From Flavobacteriales bacterium UBA2104 (GTDB taxonomy: Bacteria > Bacteroidota > Bacteroidia > Flavobacteriales_D > Crocinitomicaceae): a stretch of 64,000 bases of DNA. The notes under the pieces were generated by a model that saw only the letters and a program-made list of their open reading frames with translations, made no database searches and was not told where the DNA came from. This document shows positions 16,859 to 24,853 of this stretch, piece after piece. The position numbers were made by a program, and so were the translations under genes. Each line of letters starts with the position of its first letter. Within the stretch, counting starts at the first letter, position 1. Where the stretch lies: the NCBI GenBank assembly GCA_002331485.1, contig DCYS01000030.1, positions 49,568 through 113,567 on the forward strand. Direction: 5' to 3'.

Positions 16859-18306
16859 TAGAGTTCTTTTCTTAATCTTGCTACTGGTATATTCAGTTGC
16901 TCTCTATATTTAGCCACTGTTCTTCTGGCGATATTGAACCCTTTATCTTTCAATAATTTCGCAAGCTTTTCATCAGTCAGTGGTTTGCGTTTATCTTCAT
17001 CATCAACCGCTTCAGTTAGTATTTGTTTAACCTTACGTGTAGAAACTTCTTCTCCAGAATCAGTTGAAAGAGACTCAGAAAAGAAATGCTTTAATGAAAA
17101 TGTACCATATTGAGTTTGAACATATTTGGAGTTCGCAACTCTTGATATTGTAGAAATATCTAGGTCAACGATCTCAGCTATGTCCTTAAGGATCATCGGT
17201 TTTAACATTGTTTCGTCACCAGTTTTGAAGTACTCTTTTTGGTAATTCATAATAGCCGTCATTGTTGTAAATAATGTGTTCTGACGTTGACGAATAGCAT
17301 CAATAAACCATTTAGCGGACTCGAGTTTTTGCTTAACAAAAGTCATCGCTTCTTTATCCTGTTTCTTAAGTTTTGCTCCTTCAGAATAGTTTCGGAGCAT
17401 CTTTTCATAACTCTTACTTACCTTTAGTTCAGGTGCATTTCTGCCATTCAGTGTAAGTTGTAACTCTCCTTCAACTTCCGTGATCTGGAAATCAGGAACA
17501 ATTTGCTGAAGAGATTTTGAAGATTCTTTTAATGAACCTCCTGGCTTTGGATTCAAGCGAATAATTTCCTGTATTGCATCCTTCAGATCTTCTTCAGAGA
17601 TCTCCATTTTTTGGATGATCTTCTTGTAATGCTTTTTAGTAAACGATTCAAAATGATCTTGTAGAATCTTAAGTGCAGTATAACGAGTTATGTCACCATC
17701 TAACTTTCGATCCATTTGAAGTATCAGACATTCTTGAAGGTTTCTGGCTCCAATCCCTGCTGGGTCAAGTTTTTGAACATGTTCTTTTAATACTTCTTCC
17801 AACTCTTCCTCCGTTGTCATCACATTTTGTGAGAAAGCAAGATCGTCGACAATAGCTTCAAGTTCACGCTCAATGTAACCAGCATCATCGAGGTTACCAA
17901 TGAGGTAGGTTGCGATCAACGCTTCCTTTTCAGTTAACGCTTGAAGGTTTAACTGATTGACTAATCGCTCCTGAAAAGATTTTCCTGAAGACAGGGGGAT
18001 GGCTTTTTCATCGTCATCTTTACCCTTATTTGATACAGAAGTTTTGTAAGACGGTTCATCATCACTGAGATACTCGTCTATATCGAAATCCTGTTCTTCC
18101 TCGATCTGATCATCATAATCATCCTCTTGCTCGAAATCATCCTCAACTTCCTCTTTCCCTTCTTCTAATGCTGGATTTTCTTCAATTTCTTGCTTGATGC
18201 GTTGATCCAGTTCCATAGTAGGCACTTGAAGTAACTTCATCAGCTGTATTTGCTGAGGAGAGAGCTTTTGCTCTAACTTCTGTGATAATGATTGTTTAAG
18301 TGCCAT
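16858..18306 (-). CDS. rpoN: RNA polymerase sigma-54 factor
   Basis: 482 residues, the full sigma-54 layout. The N-terminal region I (L-S-Q-K-L-E-Q-K-L-S-P-Q-Q) contacts activators, an acidic region II follows (about 55-95, rich in Glu/Asp), then the core-binding domain, and finally the RpoN box A-R-R-T-V-A-K-Y-R-E near the C-terminus, which reads the -24 element. Sigma-54 directs transcription that needs AAA+ activators; none is encoded in this window. It heads a five-gene minus-strand operon with envelope genes. A possible -7 box (CAAAATTA at 18360-18367, complement TAATTTTG) lies at the asnS stop, without a clear -33. Confidence 0.96.
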   Translation of the reverse strand: MALKQSLSQKLEQKLSPQQIQLMKLLQVPTMELDQRIKQEIEENPALEEGKEEVEDDFEQEDDYDDQIEEEQDFDIDEYLSDDEPSYKTSVSNKGKDDDEKAIPLSSGKSFQERLVNQLNLQALTEKEALIATYLIGNLDDAGYIERELEAIVDDLAFSQNVMTTEEELEEVLKEHVQKLDPAGIGARNLQECLILQMDRKLDGDITRYTALKILQDHFESFTKKHYKKIIQKMEISEEDLKDAIQEIIRLNPKPGGSLKESSKSLQQIVPDFQITEVEGELQLTLNGRNAPELKVSKSYEKMLRNYSEGAKLKKQDKEAMTFVKQKLESAKWFIDAIRQRQNTLFTTMTAIMNYQKEYFKTGDETMLKPMILKDIAEIVDLDISTISRVANSKYVQTQYGTFSLKHFFSESLSTDSGEEVSTRKVKQILTEAVDDEDKRKPLTDEKLAKLLKDKGFNIARRTVAKYREQLNIPVARLRKEL

Positions 18307-18364
18307 CTACTAATTAATTCTTTCGTTTAATTTAATTCTTTTTTATGAATCGCAAGCGTCAAAA

Positions 18365-19804
18365 TTAAAATTCTGCATTTTGAGGTGTTCTCGGGAATGG
18401 TATTACGTCCCGAATATTCGTCATACCTGTTGCGAACATAACCATACGTTCAAATCCCAGGCCAAAACCTGAATGAGGCACTGAACCAAACTTACGAGTA
18501 TCTAGATACCACCAGATCTCTTCTTCATCAATATTGAAATCAGCACATTTCTTTTTGAGTACGTCTAAGCGTTCCTCTCTTTGAGAACCTCCAACGATTT
18601 CTCCAATTCCAGGGAATAAAACGTCCATTGCAGCAACAGTTTTGTCATCATCATTTTGACGCATATAGAACGCTTTGAATGAAGCTGGATAATCTGTTAT
18701 GATCACTGGGCAATTAAACTCTTTTTCAACCAAATAGCGTTCGTGCTCTGACTGCAAGTCAGTTCCCCATTCAACATCGTACTTGAATTTACGCTTCTTA
18801 TATGGTTTAGAATTTCGAAGAATATCTATTGCTTCAGTGTATGTTATTCGTTTGAAGTCGTTATTGGCTACAAACTCTAGTCGTTCAATTAAACTTAGTG
18901 GATTTCTATCCTTCTCTGGTTTTTGCTTTTGTTCTTTCAGATCACGATCGTTCAAAAACTTCAAATCATCTGCGTAGTTGTCAAGAACGAATTGACACAA
19001 GTACTTTAAGAATGATTCCGTAAGATCCATGTTATCCTCTAAATCCGCGAAGGCAACCTCTGGTTCGATCATCCAGAATTCGGCAAGGTGTCTGGAAGTG
19101 TTTGAATTTTCAGCTCTAAATGTAGGTCCGAATGTGTAAACCTGACCTAATGCCAATGCTCCAAGCTCAGCTTCCAACTGTCCAGAAACAGTAAGGTTTA
19201 CAGGTTTGCCGAAAAAGTCTTCTTTGTAATTAACATTTCCTTTATCATCCTTTGGAATAGAATCAAGATCAAAATTTGTCACGTGAAAAGTCTCACCAGC
19301 ACCCTCTGCGTCTGATCCAGTAATTATCGGAGTATGTAAATTATAGAAGCCTCGGTCATTAAAAAACTTATGGATCGCAAAGGTTAATCCATGACGAATT
19401 CTAAAAACCGCACCAAACGTATTCGTTCTAAAACGCAAATGAGCCTGCTCTCTAAGGAAATCAAGTTTATGCTTTTTCGGTTGCATTACCGTCTTTTGAA
19501 CTTCATCAGGATTCACATTCCCGATAATTTCAATAGCTGAAACTTGAACCTCATGCGATTGACCTTTTCCTTCTGACTCAACTAACTTACCATGAACCGC
19601 GATTGCAGCTCCCGTGGATACTTGATCCAGAATTTTTTCATCATAAGATTCGTAATCTACAACCGCTTGAATATTATTTATAGTTGAACCGTCGTTCAAT
19701 TGAATAAAACGATTACTTCGAAATGCTCTTACCCAACCTTTAACTAGAACCTCTTTTCCAGTAGTAGGTTGATCTAATAAATCTTTGATCTTTGTGCGCT
19801 TCAT
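18365..19804 (-). CDS. asnS: Asparaginyl-tRNA synthetase
   Basis: 479 residues. An N-terminal OB-fold (V-K-G-W-V-R-A-F-R) binds the anticodon and the class II catalytic domain holds motif 2 (F-R-A-E-N-S) and motif 3 (G-F-G-L-G-F-E-R-M). It charges tRNA-Asn with asparagine in the cytoplasm. Residues are the Asn-type rather than Asp-type form, and the length matches bacterial AsnRS. rpoN follows 58 bases after the stop. Upstream there is a TAnnTTTG box at 19826-19833 on the minus strand. Confidence 0.96.
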   Translation of the reverse strand: MKRTKIKDLLDQPTTGKEVLVKGWVRAFRSNRFIQLNDGSTINNIQAVVDYESYDEKILDQVSTGAAIAVHGKLVESEGKGQSHEVQVSAIEIIGNVNPDEVQKTVMQPKKHKLDFLREQAHLRFRTNTFGAVFRIRHGLTFAIHKFFNDRGFYNLHTPIITGSDAEGAGETFHVTNFDLDSIPKDDKGNVNYKEDFFGKPVNLTVSGQLEAELGALALGQVYTFGPTFRAENSNTSRHLAEFWMIEPEVAFADLEDNMDLTESFLKYLCQFVLDNYADDLKFLNDRDLKEQKQKPEKDRNPLSLIERLEFVANNDFKRITYTEAIDILRNSKPYKKRKFKYDVEWGTDLQSEHERYLVEKEFNCPVIITDYPASFKAFYMRQNDDDKTVAAMDVLFPGIGEIVGGSQREERLDVLKKKCADFNIDEEEIWWYLDTRKFGSVPHSGFGLGFERMVMFATGMTNIRDVIPFPRTPQNAEF

Positions 19805-19825
19805 CTGATGCTATTTTAATGCTTG

Positions 19826-19833
19826 CAAAAATA
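19826..19833 (-). promoter_or_regulatory. asnS promoter -7 box (TATTTTTG on the minus strand)
   Basis: A perfect TAnnTTTG match 21 bases before the asnS start codon. No TTG is seen at the expected -33 distance. Confidence 0.5.
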
Positions 19834-19902
19834 GAAAGAATCAGCACATATTATTGATAAATCAGTGAATTTCAAATTAGGGAATTGGCACTTCTGATTA
19901 GA

Positions 19903-20505
19903 CTATTCTGCAGCTATTGGTTCTTTAGACATCTTTCGTATCGTTTTGTGCACATGAGAAATACTGCAATTGAACTTCTCCGCTATCTGACTAAGTTTCC
20001 AGTTTTCAATGATACGTAAATTGTAAGCTTCTCTTCTTTGTTCAGGGTTTAAGGGATCCTGACGCCCCATGGGTTTAGCGCTACCTTTAGGACCATATTT
20101 TTTTCTTCTCTTTTTCCAAAGGTCTGAATTATCCCTTTTACCAGTTTCAAAACCTTTCTTAATGGATTCAGAGTAAGACGACCACGCTAAGTTTTCTACT
20201 GAATTGTTTGTGACATCGTTGTCTTTATGGATAACGATCTTATTTTTCCTTGGATGATCATTTTTGATAAATGCTAATGCTACAGCTTTGTGAGGATAGA
20301 CTGTTCTTCTCTTTCCCTTGTTGTCAATGAGGTCAGTCATTAAAAACTCGTTTTTAGGGTGTTTCCTTAAACGCTTGATCTTGCTTTTGAGATTTACGAC
20401 GCGACCGGATTTATACTTCTTAACTCTCTCTTTTGATCGAATTTTTCCAGTGTTCGAGATCTGATAATCCTTAAAACCAGGTATTTCCTTCCATTTTTCC
20501 TCCAT
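19903..20505 (-). CDS. Solitary NUMOD4/HNH endonuclease with C-terminal HTH
   Basis: 200 residues. A NUMOD4 motif opens the protein (W-K-E-I-P-G-F-K-D-Y-Q-I-S-N-T-G), followed by an HNH_3-like nuclease core (V-I-H-K-D-N-D-V-T-N-N with N-x-x-x-N-L) and a helix-turn-helix near residues 150-190 (L-S-Q-I-A-E-K-F-N-C-S-I-S). This layout is that of free-standing homing-type or phage-derived HNH endonucleases. No intron, intein, phage or transposon genes flank it; the neighbours are asnS and an unrelated gene in divergent orientation. No clear promoter box was found. Confidence 0.85.
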   Translation of the reverse strand: MEEKWKEIPGFKDYQISNTGKIRSKERVKKYKSGRVVNLKSKIKRLRKHPKNEFLMTDLIDNKGKRRTVYPHKAVALAFIKNDHPRKNKIVIHKDNDVTNNSVENLAWSSYSESIKKGFETGKRDNSDLWKKRRKKYGPKGSAKPMGRQDPLNPEQRREAYNLRIIENWKLSQIAEKFNCSISHVHKTIRKMSKEPIAAE

Positions 20506-20660
20506 GTCGTAGCTTTCAACTCATAACACCCTATTCTTTTTTTTGTTTAAGAAAAAACGTAAATAAGCATACAAAAATGGATTATATGAAATTCTGTTGA
20601 CCTCAAACTACTGTTAACTGTTCAGTATTTTCTATTACTTTAGCAGGAATTGAATACATT

Positions 20661-22325
20661 ATGTCAGAACAAAAAAGAACAAAAGCACAAGAGGCTACTC
20701 AAGCGATAGAACGCATTTACATTACTATGCGCCATTTATTTAATCGAGGTTTCTACAAACCTATGGGGGTTTCAGGAACCACTTTGAGAGAAGGATTACT
20801 TGAATTACAACCTGAGATCTATGGGACTATCGCAGAAGAGAAAGTTGAACTGAATGGTTTGGTCTATGTCCTGGATCGTTTACCTCAAGGAATAGAAGAG
20901 TGTGCAGTGATCAATTTGACAGGGGATGAAGGCTACAGCCTTTCGCAAATAGCCCCGATCATTCCGCCAAAGAGACGCAGGAACTGTTATCGTATTGATT
21001 CTAGTCAGATGAATATTGAGATAACCAGAGGTCGTTCAGATATTTATGATGTTCTGACTCATTTGACATTTCTATTCATAGAATCGCACAAGATCGCCAA
21101 TCGTGTGGTGATAAATGATGAGGGGGACCTAACACGTGAATGGAAGCTTTTGGAACAAACCATTCTTAAAAAGAAGATAACAAAAGAAGAGTTAGAAGTT
21201 GCGTTGGTGCACACTGCAAACATGCTTGGAAGAACCTTTGAGGAAGTATTGAATATTTACAATGATCTTAAAACACCTCAACATCCTCACCGATTTTTAA
21301 AGACGATGTATTGGCTTGGTAAGTTAGCTATAGAGGAGGTTTTAGATCGTGAAAAACGTTTGATTATGTTTAGCCCAATCCTTAGAGAAAGATTGGGACA
21401 TCATATCCATGGTGAAAGGTGGGCGAATAATGTGAAATCACTTTTGGAAGAAAAAGATCTATTGGATAGACCGATCCATATTATTAGTGCCAATATGCAT
21501 AGTGTGATGAATTTTCTGTATGCTAAACAAACACTGAAAAAGGACGGGAAAAAGATCAATAAAAAGAATACGTTTGAAATGTTAAGTCAGCCCGAAAATG
21601 GTAAACAACGAGAGACAATAAAGAACCTGGCACTGAAAAAAGGAATGATCTATTACAATGATACTTCCGGAACTAATATCGATGTGCAGATCTTCGACCT
21701 TTCTAAGGTTGAACTTAAAGAGAGTTTTTTGTCGGCCAAAAATCAAGTTAGTGTGATCATCGTAATGGATTACGCGTTCGGAGAGCAGGCTTATGAAACT
21801 ATGGATGAATTACTCAAACCATTTAAAAAGGCTAAGAATGGACCTAAGAAATTAGATATTCGTTCTGTTTCAATCATGGGGAAGGCAGGAATACTCTCAG
21901 GAGGTAAAGGAGATCTTATGATTCCTTCTGCACACATATTTGAAGGTACTGCAGATAATTATCCGTTTGAAAATATCTTGTCAGCTTCTGATTTCAAAGG
22001 TGAAGGTCTGGAAATTTTCGATGGTCCAATGATCACTGTATTGGGAACATCTCTACAGAATAAGGAAATGCTCAAGTATTTTAAAAAATCTACTTGGGGA
22101 GTCTCTGGTTTAGAAATGGAAGGTGCACACTATCAGAAAGCAATACAAGCGGCTTCCAAAATAAGGAACAGTATATCTAAAAACGTTAAGCTGGCTTACG
22201 CCTATTATGCATCCGACAATCCGTTGGAAACGGGTAGCACATTGGCCTCTGGTGGTTTAGGTTTGACAGGAGTTAAACCAACTTATTTAATTACTGAGAA
22301 AATCCTAGAAAAGATCATAGCATAA
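20661..22325 (+). CDS. Uncharacterised two-domain protein (DUF6909-like) with nucleosidase-like C-terminus
   Basis: 554 residues, no signal peptide. The N-terminal 330 residues are helical and unrecognised (A-I-E-R-I-Y near the start, later E-S-H-K-I-A-N-R). The last 200 residues follow the plan of purine nucleoside phosphorylases and nucleosidases: G-G-K-G-D-L-M-I-P-S, then V-L-G-T-S-L-Q-N, then a G-L-E-M-E-G-A-H-Y segment equivalent to the E-M-E substrate motif, then Y-A-S-D-N-P. I recall this family as DUF6909 in Bacteroidota, from memory only. If active, it could cleave a nucleoside or nucleotide glycosidic bond, as AMP nucleosidase does with a similar two-part layout. Confidence 0.65.
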   Translation: MSEQKRTKAQEATQAIERIYITMRHLFNRGFYKPMGVSGTTLREGLLELQPEIYGTIAEEKVELNGLVYVLDRLPQGIEECAVINLTGDEGYSLSQIAPIIPPKRRRNCYRIDSSQMNIEITRGRSDIYDVLTHLTFLFIESHKIANRVVINDEGDLTREWKLLEQTILKKKITKEELEVALVHTANMLGRTFEEVLNIYNDLKTPQHPHRFLKTMYWLGKLAIEEVLDREKRLIMFSPILRERLGHHIHGERWANNVKSLLEEKDLLDRPIHIISANMHSVMNFLYAKQTLKKDGKKINKKNTFEMLSQPENGKQRETIKNLALKKGMIYYNDTSGTNIDVQIFDLSKVELKESFLSAKNQVSVIIVMDYAFGEQAYETMDELLKPFKKAKNGPKKLDIRSVSIMGKAGILSGGKGDLMIPSAHIFEGTADNYPFENILSASDFKGEGLEIFDGPMITVLGTSLQNKEMLKYFKKSTWGVSGLEMEGAHYQKAIQAASKIRNSISKNVKLAYAYYASDNPLETGSTLASGGLGLTGVKPTYLITEKILEKIIA

Positions 22326-22366
22326 ATTAACACCTGAACCCAGTTACGTTAAATATGCTTGTTTTT

Positions 22367-22422
22367 TTGTCTTGCTTATAACTGTTTTTATACATTTGAA
22401 CAAATAAGTAAAAAGTTCAAAT
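22367..22422 (+). promoter_or_regulatory. tetR promoter overlapped by a perfect operator-like inverted repeat
   Basis: The -33 TTG is at 22367-22369 (21-base spacing; another at 22372-22374 would give 16) and the -7 box TACATTTG at 22391-22398. The sequence ATTTGAAC at 22394-22401 is repeated in inverted form as GTTCAAAT at 22415-22422, with 13 bases between. The left arm covers the -7 box, so a protein bound there would block the promoter. This is the expected place for TetR autorepression. Confidence 0.7.
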
Positions 22423-22435
22423 AACATATTCAGTT

Positions 22436-23002
22436 TTGAGTACTTCTAAACATTCGATCCTATCAAAGTCTCGAGAATTATTCGAGCAACACGGTTATGG
22501 CAAAACTACATTAACCGACATCGCTAAATCTATCGGGAAAGTTAAATCTGCTCTGTACTACTATTTCAGTGGTAAGGAAGAGATCTTTGCTCAGATCGTT
22601 AGGGATGAAGCTGAACAATTCTGGAATTCTTTAGCAGCTGAGATCGAAACAGCGGATACAGTTGAAGATAAACTTCACTTATATGTTGAAACTCGAGTTG
22701 AATTGATGCAGAAGATCGCTAAACGCTATCATTTCCTGAAAAAGGAATTCTTTGAGCTGATGCCCATCGTCGAAGAAAATAGAAAAGAGACGGATCGGCT
22801 TGAAAAAGATACGATCACAGTCCTATTAATGGATTATCCGAAATATGAAGGAACAGATGAAAGCACAGTTCGTTTTAAAGCTGAGATGCTCGTGAATACG
22901 ATCAAAGGTCTGGAAGTTCAAATGTATGTAACTGACCAGGTTCTTATCGATCAGAAATCACTTCCAATTTTCAGTGATGTTCTTTTAAACGGAATACTAT
23001 AA
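22436..23002 (+). CDS. TetR/AcrR family transcriptional regulator
   Basis: 188 residues starting at TTG 22436; no in-frame ATG occurs before residue 72, well past the DNA-binding domain, so the rare start is accepted. The N-terminal HTH (F-E-Q-H-G-Y-G-K-T-T-L-T-D-I-A through A-L-Y-Y-Y-F) is textbook TetR_N. The C-terminal part is a helical ligand-binding domain; the ligand is unknown. A perfect inverted repeat over its own promoter suggests autorepression. The exported hydrolase gene starts 24 bases after its stop and may be in the same transcript. Confidence 0.92.
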   Translation: MSTSKHSILSKSRELFEQHGYGKTTLTDIAKSIGKVKSALYYYFSGKEEIFAQIVRDEAEQFWNSLAAEIETADTVEDKLHLYVETRVELMQKIAKRYHFLKKEFFELMPIVEENRKETDRLEKDTITVLLMDYPKYEGTDESTVRFKAEMLVNTIKGLEVQMYVTDQVLIDQKSLPIFSDVLLNGIL

Positions 23003-23026
23003 ACCTTGATAATAAACTATAAAACA

Positions 23027-24724
23027 ATGAAAAATTTACTACTCTCAATTACCGCGATTTTAGTTGCCGTAATTGCCTTTTCACAAAACCATCCTATTGG
23101 TCATACAACCATAATGTTTGAAGATCCTGAACGAAACAACAGACAGATCGAAACCGAGATCTACTATCCTGCAACTTCTGCCGGAGATGACACACCTGCT
23201 GTGAACGGCGAGTTCCCAGTTATTGTCTTCGGTCATGGATTTGTGATGGCCTGGAGTGCATACGAGAATTTATGGACTGAATTTGTTCCGCGAGGTTATA
23301 TCATGGCGTTCCCGCGAACAGAGGGTAACGCGTTTTCTACGGATCACCAACAATTTGGTTGGGATCTTGAGTTCTTGGTAACCGCCATGCAACAGCAGGG
23401 AGCAGATCAAAACAGCGTTCTCTTTGAGGCTGTAGCACCTGAAACCGCTTTGATGGGACATTCTATGGGAGGCGGAGCTGCGTTTCTTGCTGCAGATTCA
23501 CTTTGTAATAATGGAAATCAAAACCTAAAAACATTGATCGGTCTTGCTCCAGCTGAATCAAATTCAAATGGAGTTTCATCAATAGCATCTGCCACTGAAG
23601 TTACAGTCCCTTCCTTTATCTTATCAGGAGTTCAAGATGGAGTAACTCCTCCAGCTGATCATCATATTCCAATGTATAATAACTTAGCAAGTGATTGTAA
23701 AACGATACTACATATTATTGGAGGAGCACATTGTTATTTTGCCAATAGTAATTTTAACTGTGATTTTGGGGAAGGAACATCTTCTACTGGTATTTCCATT
23801 TCGAGACAAGAACAACATGATATTACGTTTGATTTTGTCAATTTGTGGTTAGATTATACACTTAAAGCAGACTGTAACGATTTCACGGTGTTCAATGATT
23901 CATTGAACACGACACCTCGTGCAAATCATGATCAGGTTTGTAGTGGTCCAATATCTTTTGAGACATCAGAGACGGCTACTATTTGTCAAGGAGACACTTA
24001 CACATTCCCAGATGGTACAACAAGCACAAGCTCTACTGTTCACACGAGTACTTTATCAACTTCAGGCGGATGTGATAGTTTAGTTGAAACTACACTTGAG
24101 GTTGTGACGAGTTTTAACACTTCAGAATCTGCAACGATCTGCGAAGGAGATACCTATACATTTCCTGATGGAACCACTGCCACGAGTTCAACTGTTCATA
24201 CGAGTAATTTGGTGTCCACTTCAGGATGCGATAGTATTGTCGAAACAACCCTCAATGTAACCTCTGTAAATGTAGGTGTTTCAAACTCCAATGGTGTTTT
24301 AACTGCAGATGCATCTGGAGCAACATATCAATGGATGGACTGTGATAATGTTACGCAGATCAATGGTGAAACTTCACAGACGTTTACTCCAACGGTTACT
24401 GGAAATTATGCTGTACAGATCACTCAGAATGGATGTACGGATATGTCAGAATGTGTTGAGGTTCAGGTTTCAAATCTGGAAAACCAGGAAATAAAATTGA
24501 TCAAAATTTATCCGAACCCAACGTCAGGAATTGTTACGCTTGAAGTGGATCAAACTGTACATTTTAAACTTTATGATCTTCAAGGAAAGCTAATCTCATC
24601 ATCGGTGCTTCAAGCTGGTTCTCATAAACTGAATGTTGCAAACTCACCGGGCGTTTATTTTTGGGAGGTCTCTTCCGACCAGAATTTCTTGCAGCGAGGT
24701 AAGTTAGTAGTTGAAAGACCATAG
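23027..24724 (+). CDS. T9SS-exported alpha/beta hydrolase with tandem repeat module
   Basis: 565 residues from ATG 23027 (an earlier TTG at 23006 would disrupt the signal peptide). A signal peptide is followed by an alpha/beta hydrolase of about 290 residues of the PETase/dienelactone-hydrolase-like type: oxyanion segment F-G-H-G-F, nucleophile elbow G-H-S-M-G-G-G, and a late His in G-G-A-H-C-Y. Two copies of a roughly 50-residue module follow (A-T-I-C-Q/E-G-D-T-Y-T-F-P-D-G-T-T through S-G-G/-C-D-S), then an Ig-like segment, then a T9SS sorting domain (I-Y-P-N-P-T-S-G). It probably cleaves esters outside the cell. It lies directly after tetR. Confidence 0.85.
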   Translation: MKNLLLSITAILVAVIAFSQNHPIGHTTIMFEDPERNNRQIETEIYYPATSAGDDTPAVNGEFPVIVFGHGFVMAWSAYENLWTEFVPRGYIMAFPRTEGNAFSTDHQQFGWDLEFLVTAMQQQGADQNSVLFEAVAPETALMGHSMGGGAAFLAADSLCNNGNQNLKTLIGLAPAESNSNGVSSIASATEVTVPSFILSGVQDGVTPPADHHIPMYNNLASDCKTILHIIGGAHCYFANSNFNCDFGEGTSSTGISISRQEQHDITFDFVNLWLDYTLKADCNDFTVFNDSLNTTPRANHDQVCSGPISFETSETATICQGDTYTFPDGTTSTSSTVHTSTLSTSGGCDSLVETTLEVVTSFNTSESATICEGDTYTFPDGTTATSSTVHTSNLVSTSGCDSIVETTLNVTSVNVGVSNSNGVLTADASGATYQWMDCDNVTQINGETSQTFTPTVTGNYAVQITQNGCTDMSECVEVQVSNLENQEIKLIKIYPNPTSGIVTLEVDQTVHFKLYDLQGKLISSSVLQAGSHKLNVANSPGVYFWEVSSDQNFLQRGKLVVERP

Positions 24725-24795
24725 GTTGCTCTTGATCTTTGATTAACAGAAAAGTAAACTAAGGAACACAACATTATTGGACAACACCTGTTTTT

Positions 24796-24826
24796 TTGAT
24801 AATGAATCGGGAATTGCTTACTTTTG
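24796..24826 (+). promoter_or_regulatory. ahcY promoter (TTG - 20 bases - TACTTTTG)
   Basis: TTG at 24796-24798, perfect TAnnTTTG at 24819-24826, ATG at 24854. Confidence 0.75.
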
Positions 24827-24853
24827 TAAATCATTTCAAGAAAATAAAGATAA

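Noticed and set aside
19903..20505. HNH gene as a marker of a prophage
   Set aside because: No other phage-like gene, integrase or attachment repeat is found around it.
22436..24724. tetR and exported hydrolase as a resistance operon
   Set aside because: No efflux pump or drug-modifying gene is present; the hydrolase is a secreted enzyme of unknown substrate.
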